A stretch of 27,148 nt of DNA, taken from IMG/VR virus record IMGVR_UViG_3300028374_000055, positions 1 through 27,148 of that record; one strand, 5' to 3'. Position 1 is the stretch's first letter. The number at the start of each line of letters is the position of its first letter. This document shows positions 15,108-23,400 of the stretch, in pieces. The position numbers and the translations under genes were made by a program. Origin of the DNA: a virus. The notes beneath the pieces are model-generated. The model had not been told where the DNA came from. It did not search any database and saw only the letters and a list, made by a program, of their open reading frames with translations.

Positions 15108-17039
15108 TTATTGATTAGACTTTTTTACTTCCTCTCTGACTATCTCTTCAAAATAATATCGATTGAATTTTTTATCTTCAGCGACATTGGTAGTATTATC
15201 TTTCCTTCTATGAGCATTGTCATCATCAATTTCAGTTAGTTCCAAATTGGAAATATCTCCTTGGTTACAAGCAGTAGAAGTTCCATCACCATTACCACCT
15301 ATAGTACATTTCTTTTTAACACTCACTTTCTTAGACTTTGGCATGTAACTAGTGATACGCTCATTCATCTCACCCATATCTTCTTCAAAATCTTCGTCTC
15401 TAGTGCCATTCACTGTCATGTATAATGAATCACCACCTTCACCAATATTCATTTGCTTTGGCTTTTTCTTACCAATAGCCTTGTCATATCTACCACCGAA
15501 ATCAAAGAAAACTAAATTACCGTTTCTATAACCCAAGTTACTTGGTAGGAAAAAATCAACAGTATCAAGTTTCGCTGCCTTAACTTCATCCATTATACCA
15601 ATCAAACCATGATAGAAGTTTTTAGCATTCTCAGAAATATTATTAGTTTCTAAACTCTTTTCAATTTTTTGAGTATATACCATATTATATAGATTTGGAT
15701 CAGTATAATATGCCATTAATAATTTGCCCAACGGTTTATTAATATCCTTGCCAAACGCAGAATTCAATTCTTTAGCGTATTGGTTCATTTCGCCTTGTCT
15801 ACTAGTATCAATTTTTTCCTGTAGTATAATATATAAAGAAGTTCCTTCTTTATTGATTTGATATACATTAAATATTTTTGCTAGGTGTTGATTATCCTTA
15901 CCCTTCAATCTTAAACTCTCAGCAGCTTCAGTTTCACTTCCAGTGATTTTCAATACTTTACCATCACCTAGATCATATGCAAATCCATTATCACCTTTAC
16001 CCATATACGATGGGTCACCTTGATAACCTAGTTTGGTAGCAGCATTTTTAGCTATTTCATGAATTGTGTCTTCTTTGAACTTGTTATTAATAACTTCTTC
16101 ATACTCAGCAAGTTGATATTTATCACTTTCTGGTGAGGCATCGTTTACATGGTTGTACTCTAGATTTTCATCAACATCACTATTTAGTCCACCTTGCGAT
16201 ACACTATCAGGTTGTAACGCAAAACCATTAAGACCACCACGAGCGACTGGTTCTGATTGTTTATCACCCACACCTTTTTCAAGGTCTTGTTGAGTCATAG
16301 GCACAACAATTTCATCAATCATTTTTTGACTGATATTCTCTTTTTTTAATTTTTTTTGTAACTCATATAAATTATTTCTACTTTTATCATAATGAGTTGA
16401 ATATGTATCTTGAGTCATTCCATGATCAATTAAAATAACTTGTGGTTGTCCATTTCTTTTTACTTCACCATATGATGAAATTCTACCCCAATCACCTGTT
16501 GACATATCCCAGTTATCTACAATAGATAAAATGTCCATAATAAATTCATTATTAACCATTTCTTCATAAAGCTCATCACTTAACTTATTATAGTTAACTC
16601 TTCGACCATTCCTTTCATCACTATATTGATTCAGAAATGCACCAACATCTTTTACGTCAAAACCATTTAACTCTCTAAATCTAGTAGGTTTTATTTTACG
16701 AGCTAGTTCACTTTCAATCCATAAATCATCTGGATGTGAATCGAATACTCTAGCTACAACATCATCATGCCAGCCTATCGAAGATATTTTTTTCTCATCT
16801 GCATTTTGATCCAACCCCTTTTTATTAGCTGCCAACTTCAATGCTTTTTCATCATCAATAGCATAGACGTGTCTAGCACTACCAGAACCTAATTTTTGTA
16901 AATGTTCATCCACATACTTTTTTCTAGCAGCAAAACTTTTTTGATTTTTAAATTCTTCTTTATCCCATGAGGTAGGATAATCTTCCTGTAATTCAAAATC
17001 CTCATCAAGTGTCCATATTTCTCTTCTTATAATACCCAT
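15108..17039 (-). CDS. Protein with two kinase-like domains and a conserved C-terminal tail, 643 aa
   Basis: First domain: Gly-rich loop KLGSGSARHVYAI near 49-61, Lys68 in ALKLA, and DHG at 205-207 in place of DFG (VILIDHGMT). Second domain: MGKGDNGFAYDLGDG at 346-360, Lys364 in VLKIT, Glu372 or 373, catalytic-loop-like VDFFLPSN at 494-501 and an intact DFGG at 513-516. Neither has a standard HRD, so atypical kinases or pseudokinases are possible. The two are joined by a Gln/Gly/Ser-rich linker with VARGGLNGFALQPDSV-type repeats (266-290). The C-terminal 75 residues contain KKKCTIGGNGDGTSTACNQGD (575-595; two Cys) and a helix EEIVREEVKK. The ATG follows the leader TATGTCAAAAAAAT; a terminator and a box lie before it. 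Substrate unknown. Confidence 0.7.
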   Translation of the reverse strand: MGIIRREIWTLDEDFELQEDYPTSWDKEEFKNQKSFAARKKYVDEHLQKLGSGSARHVYAIDDEKALKLAANKKGLDQNADEKKISSIGWHDDVVARVFDSHPDDLWIESELARKIKPTRFRELNGFDVKDVGAFLNQYSDERNGRRVNYNKLSDELYEEMVNNEFIMDILSIVDNWDMSTGDWGRISSYGEVKRNGQPQVILIDHGMTQDTYSTHYDKSRNNLYELQKKLKKENISQKMIDEIVVPMTQQDLEKGVGDKQSEPVARGGLNGFALQPDSVSQGGLNSDVDENLEYNHVNDASPESDKYQLAEYEEVINNKFKEDTIHEIAKNAATKLGYQGDPSYMGKGDNGFAYDLGDGKVLKITGSETEAAESLRLKGKDNQHLAKIFNVYQINKEGTSLYIILQEKIDTSRQGEMNQYAKELNSAFGKDINKPLGKLLMAYYTDPNLYNMVYTQKIEKSLETNNISENAKNFYHGLIGIMDEVKAAKLDTVDFFLPSNLGYRNGNLVFFDFGGRYDKAIGKKKPKQMNIGEGGDSLYMTVNGTRDEDFEEDMGEMNERITSYMPKSKKVSVKKKCTIGGNGDGTSTACNQGDISNLELTEIDDDNAHRRKDNTTNVAEDKKFNRYYFEEIVREEVKKSNQ

Positions 17040-17052
17040 ATTTTTTTGACAT

Positions 17053-17080
17053 AAAAAAAGCTCATAGTAGAACTATGAGC
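17053..17080 (-). terminator. Intrinsic terminator between the Gln-rich and kinase-like genes
   Basis: Perfect 9-bp stem GCTCATAGT / ACTATGAGC with a 3-base loop (TCT on the minus strand), followed by TTTTTTT. It lies 23 nt past the stop of the Gln-rich gene and 13 nt before the kinase-like start. The boundary motif is upstream of it, not downstream. Confidence 0.85.
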
Positions 17081-17090
17081 ATCTACTTTT

Positions 17091-17099
17091 TATAAATAC
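17091..17099 (-). promoter_or_regulatory. GTATTTATA box upstream of the terminator
   Basis: Exact copy, 51 nt before the kinase-like start codon with the terminator hairpin in between. As a promoter it would feed straight into a terminator, unlike the order at 7264-7308. Confidence 0.5.
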
Positions 17100-17103
17100 T
17101 TCA

Positions 17104-17868
17104 TTATTTAGCAGTTTTCCTCTTTGCCTGAGAAAGTTCGATTAATGTTTCCTTCACAATCTTTTTAATGATATCTTTATTCTCTAATAGAGATTTCTGT
17201 ACCTTTTCCATTGCATACATCTCCATCACAGTACTTTTCAATGATTCCTGTAATAATGCTCCGAAATCAACATCGTTCAATGCTTGATTAACCTGCTCAT
17301 TCATATTACTAGGATTGTATTGTGGTTGCTGTTGAGGATACTGATTTTGCATTGGCTGTTGAGTCCCTTGCATTTTCTGATAAGCCTCCATCATTTGTTG
17401 CTGTGGATTCATTTGAACACCATTACCACCCATTTGTCCTAATGTATCACTTAAAGAAGCTTGAGAAGCTGGTCTCTGTTGAGTAAATTGTCTGTCAAAT
17501 GCACTATCACGTGGATTTGGTTGTTGCTCATTAAGCTGCTGTCTAGGCTGTTCTGGTTGCTGCTGTGGTGATTGCTGTTTAGGCGGTGCACTGATATGTT
17601 GTGACAATGCATCGTTTAATCCACCGCCACTATGTGTTCCTCTACCTGATCCACCAGCTTTAGTGTTAGCCATTCTATCCACCTGCCTCATGTTTTCAAC
17701 CATTTGGGTAGGTTTACCTGTTTGTAATGATAATTGAAGTTGATGCAATAAACTATCTTTAGGTGCATTACCTTGTGGCATAATCCTTGTATCACCACGC
17801 TGTTCACCTTCTGTTGCTCTTCTTTTTCTTTCTTCTTCGACTCTATTTTTTATTCCCTGAAAATCCAT
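17104..17868 (-). CDS. Gln/Pro-rich disordered protein with a helical C-terminus, 254 aa
   Basis: No family recognised. Residues 1-60 are charged and helical, and about 75-195 are dominated by Gln, Asn, Pro, Met and Gly (for example PKQQSPQQQPEQPRQQLNEQ), a prion-like low-complexity region. The last 60 residues form helices (EKVQKSLLENKDIIKKIVKE) ending in a basic tail, KRKTAK. This layout resembles phage scaffold or virion-accessory proteins, yet that is only a guess. Its C-terminal IVKETL helix resembles IVREEV at the end of the adjacent kinase-like protein. It is a single-gene unit bounded by boxes and a terminator. Confidence 0.65.
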   Translation of the reverse strand: MDFQGIKNRVEEERKRRATEGEQRGDTRIMPQGNAPKDSLLHQLQLSLQTGKPTQMVENMRQVDRMANTKAGGSGRGTHSGGGLNDALSQHISAPPKQQSPQQQPEQPRQQLNEQQPNPRDSAFDRQFTQQRPASQASLSDTLGQMGGNGVQMNPQQQMMEAYQKMQGTQQPMQNQYPQQQPQYNPSNMNEQVNQALNDVDFGALLQESLKSTVMEMYAMEKVQKSLLENKDIIKKIVKETLIELSQAKRKTAK

Positions 17869-17899
17869 CTCAAATTTCTTATAAAATTTTATTATTTTT

Positions 17900-17908
17900 T
17901 ATAAATAC
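17900..17908 (-). promoter_or_regulatory. GTATTTATA box before the Gln-rich gene
   Basis: Exact copy, 31 nt before the start codon at 17868, in a 57-nt gap that holds no gene and is almost entirely A and T. Confidence 0.55.
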
Positions 17909-17925
17909 TGAAAAAACTAAAAAAA

Positions 17926-18771
17926 TTACGTTTGAATTGCTTTTCTCATATTATCTTCGAAGTCTTTTCTCGATTTATCAATAAATTGTTGGTCAATTTT
18001 GAATTGGTTGGGTTGAAAGTACTTACGAAATAAAACATTTAGGTCACCAACAATTTCATCTGGTTGGAATTTACCTTGATTTGATTTTTTCGTATACCAC
18101 AACTTACCATCTTTATTTGTAACCAAGTAGTTTGACGGATTTTCTTTATTCTGCTTAACCATAGTATAGAGATCATTAATTTTTCTCTTAATATCTTCTT
18201 CACTATTTTTTGTACTATCATAGAAACTTTTGAATTTCTCTGCTTGTGGATCAAATTTCGATAACTTGGTTTTAATCACATCAGGTTCAGTGTATGAACT
18301 AATACCTTGTAAATCAATAGCCATATCATCACTACCAGCTACCACTGCAGCAATCACAGTGCTCATGTCCTTATCTTCACCATCTTTTCTATAACCTCTT
18401 CTAACACCATCTTTCGCAAACTTTTTGTTTGGAAAATCGTATGCTGAAGTTATACCATCAAGTCTGAACATTCTCCATGCACCTTTAGGTGCTGATTTTA
18501 TTCCTTTGTTGCGACTACTATCATATGGAGTATCAGTAGCACCAGCTTGTTGCCAAGCTCTTACCACGATATTACCAGTACTTCTATGAGTACCTACAGC
18601 ATATGGTTCTATGGTTCTCCAACCCCTATTAGTAGTCTCATCACCTGCATAATAAATTTTTAACACATGTCTATCGTTCACAGCATCAATAATAACATCT
18701 CTGCTTACTGATTCTGTTAGCAATCTAAAATCTTTGATCTTATCACGTATTAATTTATTCTCTTTAAGCAT
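17926..18771 (-). CDS. WYL-like domain protein, 281 aa
   Basis: Residues about 22-112 follow the WYL pattern: VIIDAVNDRHVLKIYYAG, then WRTIEPYAVGTHRSTGNIVVRAWQ and GAWRMFRLDGITSAYDF. WYL domains sense or bind nucleic acids or ligands and are common in bacterial regulators and phage proteins. No helix-turn-helix is visible at the N-terminus, so it is not a standard WYL repressor. The C-terminal half (about 150-281) is charged and helical, unassigned. It overlaps the 79-aa gene by 8 nt, so the two are co-translated. Confidence 0.75.
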   Translation of the reverse strand: MLKENKLIRDKIKDFRLLTESVSRDVIIDAVNDRHVLKIYYAGDETTNRGWRTIEPYAVGTHRSTGNIVVRAWQQAGATDTPYDSSRNKGIKSAPKGAWRMFRLDGITSAYDFPNKKFAKDGVRRGYRKDGEDKDMSTVIAAVVAGSDDMAIDLQGISSYTEPDVIKTKLSKFDPQAEKFKSFYDSTKNSEEDIKRKINDLYTMVKQNKENPSNYLVTNKDGKLWYTKKSNQGKFQPDEIVGDLNVLFRKYFQPNQFKIDQQFIDKSRKDFEDNMRKAIQT

Positions 18772-19003
18772 TGTTGATGTTATACGGATTGTTTTTATTA
18801 AACATGTTTTTTGTTGCTAATTCTTCACGCTTTCTGATATCAGTAACAGTACCAACTTGTTGCTGTTGTTCACCTCTACCTTTTTCATCACCATCACTTA
18901 GTGCATTTGGATGACCTGTATTGTAGTCATCATTATCTGTATATGTGTTTCTAGATTTATTTCTTTGTCTAAACTCATCTGAATTTTCTAATAATCTGCT
19001 CAT
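18764..19003 (-). CDS. Small disordered hydrophilic protein, 79 aa
   Basis: Not recognised. Begins MSRLLENSDEFRQRNKSRNT and contains NTGHPNALSDGDEKGRG, a compact Gly/Asp-rich stretch, followed by QQQQ and FNKNNPYN. Composition points to disorder and perhaps a binding peptide. It is the first gene of a two-gene unit with the WYL protein, 32 nt after a GTATTTATA box. Confidence 0.65.
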   Translation of the reverse strand: MSRLLENSDEFRQRNKSRNTYTDNDDYNTGHPNALSDGDEKGRGEQQQQVGTVTDIRKREELATKNMFNKNNPYNINNA

Positions 19004-19035
19004 TTTGCTATATTTATATTAATATGATTTATATT

Positions 19036-19044
19036 TATAAATAC
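19036..19044 (-). promoter_or_regulatory. GTATTTATA box before the 79-aa gene
   Basis: Exact copy, 32 nt before the start at 19003 and 2 nt after the Nudix gene's stop codon. It overlaps a TATTTATAAATA palindrome, so this site also carries TATAAATA in the gene direction. Confidence 0.6.
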
Positions 19045-19046
19045 TT

Positions 19047-19829
19047 TCAATCATACTTTTCTACAGCAAGCTTAACATATTCTTCCAGATTAGGTACACA
19101 ATCATGGTTTTTAAGCGAAGAGAAAGTACTCCAAACATAATCAGTATGCTCGTCATTTAACTTTACATCATTATTATTACCAGTATATATGGTGAGAAAT
19201 AAATATTCTTTACTATCAGGATTTCTTTGAATACAACCCTTATCTAACATCTTACCCAGCTTTAAACCAGTTTCTTCTGAAACCTCTCTTCTAGCTGCTT
19301 CTTCGGCAGTTTCACCCTCTTCAATACCACCACCAACTAAACCAAATTTATTTGGCATCCATTGATCTTCATATGCTGATCTTTTTAAGATAAGTATCTC
19401 ATTATCAGAATTAAATATAATAGCTAATGCATTTTTACATTTAGGTTCGACATCTTCTTGCTCTCTAAGATCAACAGTTCCATCTTGGGCTTTAACATCA
19501 GGGTCTTTTAAATCAACATCAATATCTTGTCTAACTTTTTGACCATGCTCAACTTTATTACGTTCTCTTTGTAGTGTGGTAGTCACAAAATTACGCATCT
19601 GTTTACCACCAGCAAGTTCAAATTGCTCAATAGATTCAGTACTTGGGTTGAAGTTATCAAAGAAATTCTTTAATCTCTTAAGATTCTGATAAGTACATTT
19701 ACCTGATTTAACTAAATTCTTGGCACGTTTGATCCCCTCAGCATCGGAAGAGCTGTAAAGTTTCATTCTTATGTTGTTAAGAATCTGAGACGGTATTTGA
19801 TATTCATTATCGTAAAGTTCAGAATTCAT
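19047..19829 (-). CDS. Nudix hydrolase fused to a phage-specific N-terminal domain, 260 aa
   Basis: Nudix box at 167-189: G167, E173, then REVSEETGL with R181, E182, E185 and E186, the complete G-x5-E-x7-REVxEExG signature. It should cleave nucleoside diphosphates linked to another group; the substrate cannot be predicted. Preceding strands (ALAIIFNSDNEILILKRS) fit the fold. The first 90 residues form a separate helical domain (YQNLKRLKNFFDNF near 47-60, GGKQMRNFVTT near 74-84), a pattern I associate with phage proteins; a linker joins the two. It starts at the last base of the preceding gene's stop (19829), a translational overlap. Confidence 0.85.
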   Translation of the reverse strand: MNSELYDNEYQIPSQILNNIRMKLYSSSDAEGIKRAKNLVKSGKCTYQNLKRLKNFFDNFNPSTESIEQFELAGGKQMRNFVTTTLQRERNKVEHGQKVRQDIDVDLKDPDVKAQDGTVDLREQEDVEPKCKNALAIIFNSDNEILILKRSAYEDQWMPNKFGLVGGGIEEGETAEEAARREVSEETGLKLGKMLDKGCIQRNPDSKEYLFLTIYTGNNNDVKLNDEHTDYVWSTFSSLKNHDCVPNLEEYVKLAVEKYD

Positions 19830-20425
19830 TATTGCTCAAGTATTGCTTTTATTTTATCCTGATCTTTTTTCGGTAACTCATCTATTAAATCAGCAACTCT
19901 TTTCGCCTTATAATTTAACTCATGGTCATCATCTTTTTCTTTCTTTAATGAAGATTTTTTCTTATTCTTGTCTTTATCAACAATTTTATCCTCAGCAACT
20001 TGACCTTCATCAATTTGATCTTTCATATGTGGTTGTACTACTTTCATAATAGCATCAGCCCATTCATGATCAACATCATTCATGTTGCTTGAAAAATCAA
20101 TCTCACCACCACTTAAATGCTGCTCATAATCAGATTTTAACTTATCTGGATTACTATGATAATAATCAAGACTCTGTAAATATTTACCATACATCATCTT
20201 AACAATTTTTTCTTTTATATCAGAAATATCTTCTTCTGATTCAAAACCAAAAAATCCAAATCTTCCAAGAAAATCATTCTTAAAATTTTGACCATGTACT
20301 TTAGCATTATAATCGGTAGTGTTATTCGCCATAGTTTCTTTATTAGCACCTGTAGCTGGCGTAGTATCAGTACCGATTAAATTGTCATCACCATCTATGA
20401 TTTCGTTAATATCTTTCTTTCTCAT
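19829..20425 (-). CDS. Hypothetical acidic protein, 198 aa
   Basis: Not recognised. The N-terminal 50 residues are Asp/Asn/Thr-rich and probably disordered. Residues 50-140 are helical (DFLGRFGFFGFESEEDISDI, KIVKMMYGKYLQSLDYY) and the C-terminal 60 are Lys/Asp-rich with helices (KAKRVADLIDELPKKDQDKI). It is the first gene of a unit, and its start codon is in a hairpin with the box. It shares a one-base overlap with the Nudix gene. A virion-associated or regulatory role is possible but not shown. Confidence 0.6.
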   Translation of the reverse strand: MRKKDINEIIDGDDNLIGTDTTPATGANKETMANNTTDYNAKVHGQNFKNDFLGRFGFFGFESEEDISDIKEKIVKMMYGKYLQSLDYYHSNPDKLKSDYEQHLSGGEIDFSSNMNDVDHEWADAIMKVVQPHMKDQIDEGQVAEDKIVDKDKNKKKSSLKKEKDDDHELNYKAKRVADLIDELPKKDQDKIKAILEQ

Positions 20426-20450
20426 ATTTACAGTTTATTATAAATACGAG
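20421..20450 (-). promoter_or_regulatory. GTATTTATA box and start-codon hairpin before the 198-aa gene
   Basis: Arms at 20421-20430 and 20441-20450 pair over 10 bp with one G-U wobble, with a 10-nt loop. The inner part of one arm is the box (20439-20447, exact copy, 13 nt from the ATG) and the other arm contains the start codon at 20423-20425. Confidence 0.55.
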
Positions 20451-20461
20451 AACTTTACATA

Positions 20462-23400
20462 TTAATCACCTTCATAAAACATATATTCATCACTTGGTTC
20501 TTGTGGTTTCCTTGCTTCCACAAAATCATTGAATGCTACTTCTGCTTTAGGTTGTACCTCAAAGAGTTGTTTTTTAGATATTGATAGATCAAGACCATAT
20601 TGCTCTTTAAACGCCATGAACATTTCATTTATCATATCTCTTTCCATTAACTTCTCCCTTAGTTCATCACTAATGGTAACATCCTCACCCTCTTTCAACC
20701 TTTCAAGTATATCTTCTTCATACTTTTCTTTCTCAATTCTAATTCTCTTCTCATCAGGTGATTCAGGAATACCTTGAACATCAGGATTAATAATTTCGAT
20801 ATAATCTCCATTATGGTAACCTATAGAGTATTTGTTAAAATTCTTAATCAAAACGTAGTCATCCTTACCTATATTATCGTTAATAGATTTAAGTCTTGGT
20901 TTACCTGCTTTCTCCATTTTATCACTTAAATAGTTAAGTGCATAATCATAAATTTGAGGTGTTAGATCATTAGGATTTTCACTGAACCCATCCCAAATAT
21001 ATTTAGGATCATAACCAGTTCTATTCCAGAACTCCAACTCTTTCTCTTCTAGATACATGGATGGTTCATATTTATCATGGTTATGGTTTTTCAGTTTCAA
21101 ATCACTTGAAGTAAACTCATTCTTTTTTAACTCGACCTGTTCCACTTTCTTACCAGATGCATCAGGAACTTTAGAACGTTTAATAGATACTAAAATATCC
21201 TCTCTGATTTCTTCATCGAATCCATCTAGTAAAACCTCAGCACGTTTATTGAATGCATCCAAGTATTTGTCAACATTATAGTCACCAATCAAGTCAGGAT
21301 TTTCTTCTAAATCTTCTGTCTTAATCAAGGTGGCATTAATTGTGATTTCCTCGTCAATAACCTTACCATCGTCATCTTTAATTTTCTTGGTCTTAACATC
21401 ACCATGTGATTTACGAGTACCGTTATTCACATAATAAACCATAGAATCTAATTCAGGTGGTGGCGGTAAGAATGCATCAGCCAAATCAAACACTTCTTCA
21501 ATAGAGAATTCTTCAATCCCCTTAGACTTAATATCCTCGATTCTCTTCTTGGTAAGAGCACTTGTCTCACCATCTTCCTTGGATTTATCCTTAGATTTTA
21601 ATAACTCAATATTATACTCAATGATTTCATCATACCTTTCCTTGAAGACATTCCTAGCTGTTTTTTCACGATCAGCAATAATCAATTCCATGTGTGCTTG
21701 TTTTGCTTTAGGTCTACCATTCTTATCAGTAGCACGATTTAAGTAGTCCTTAATGGTCATCTTAAACTTAGACTTGGATGCTATCTTTTTAAGTGGTATT
21801 TGCTTATAGAAAATTTTCTCAGCGTAGTCATGGTAATAGTTAACAAAATCAACACCATCACCTTCTAAAATCATACGCATACCTTTATCCACGAAGTCTT
21901 CGATGTACTCTGACATGGTTTTACTTTTGATAGTATTACCAGTAAGCTTGATCTCATCATCCTCAGTTAATAAAGCATAGTTAATACGTGATAAATTAAG
22001 ACATGCCTTAAACTCACCATCATTATCCACACTCATGAAATCAGATGTCATCTGCTCGTCATTGAATTTCTCAATAATAGCACCAAGTCCTACTTTACCA
22101 TCATAAGTCCACATCTCTTCAATAGTACCTTCTGGTTGATCATATGATACTGTTCCATCATCGCTAATCCTAATAGTTGTTGTATCTGGAATACCAAAGT
22201 TCACACCATCTGTTACCGCAAGCAACGGCTCTAAGCCAAAGTCCTTAAACCAACTAATTGCTTGTCTTAACGACAGACGACCACTACAGGTAATTCTAGC
22301 TGCACAAATATTATCAGACCAGTTAAATGAGAATGCCGAACCAAGTGCACCAAATAAAGAGTTATTCAAAATCTTAATCGGTAACTGTTTAACCTTAAAC
22401 ATTTTACGTTCTGCCTTGGTGAAAGTATCACTAACATATTTATCATAAGTATCGTGATCAATCTCTTTCATCAATTCAACCTCTTCATCCTTCAATGGTG
22501 CACCACTAGCAAGCTTCTTATATATGTTACGAGTAGTAGTCATATACATAAGCATCTTCTTAATTACACCAGTTACATCGAACATTGGGAAGATGTCTAA
22601 CCATAGTTGAAGCATTGGATATAGTGATGCAAAGTCAATCTTTGCTACACGTTTAGTCCAGCCCTTCTTATAACAACGTGTAAGACCTCCTGAGAAGTTT
22701 TCTCTCTCATCGGCATGTGGTATTGCCAAATCATTTTCATAGCTCCAAGTAGTCATTAAAAGATTCCATATGGCAGCATTACCCATTGTGGCTACACGTC
22801 CATATGTAGTTGGTACAAGTTTGGCAAGTAAGAACGAAGATTGATTGTACAGGTTATCAACTTGTTCTGTTTCCCATAAATCGTCTAATAAGTATTGACG
22901 TAAAATATCTTTACCCTCCGTGAATTCTATTTGACCCTTTTTATCTTCATTTAATAATTTAGGTGATTGATCTCTTAACCAAAGTACAAATTCAGGATTA
23001 TTATCTAATAGATGCTTTCTAAATATCTTATATTTTTCATCAGTTAATGACTGTTTCTTTTTTTGTATTAAAAGAAAGTCACTACCAACCTCTTGAAATT
23101 CATCAGGTATTTGTTTATAATTATTATTATCTCTATTGATAAGATGAAGTTTATTATCATCCCACATTTTACCAATACCACCATCACTACCATTGATATA
23201 CATACGATTTGGCTTGGCGATACCTTCAAACTTACAAATATATTTTAGTCCTGTTTTCTTGATCTCGGTGTTTACTGCAGCAGTTTTCTTAGCAGCATGT
23301 AAAGTATCTAAAATGTTGATACCCCACATAATGGTTTTTCTATAGTTCTCAGTACTATTACCAAATTTCACAGTACCCCTTTTCTTTTGAATTACCTTGG

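Noticed and set aside
18039-18254. 71-aa minus-strand frame inside the WYL gene
   Set aside because: Lies wholly within the WYL gene in another frame, is Lys/Ile-rich and has no leader.
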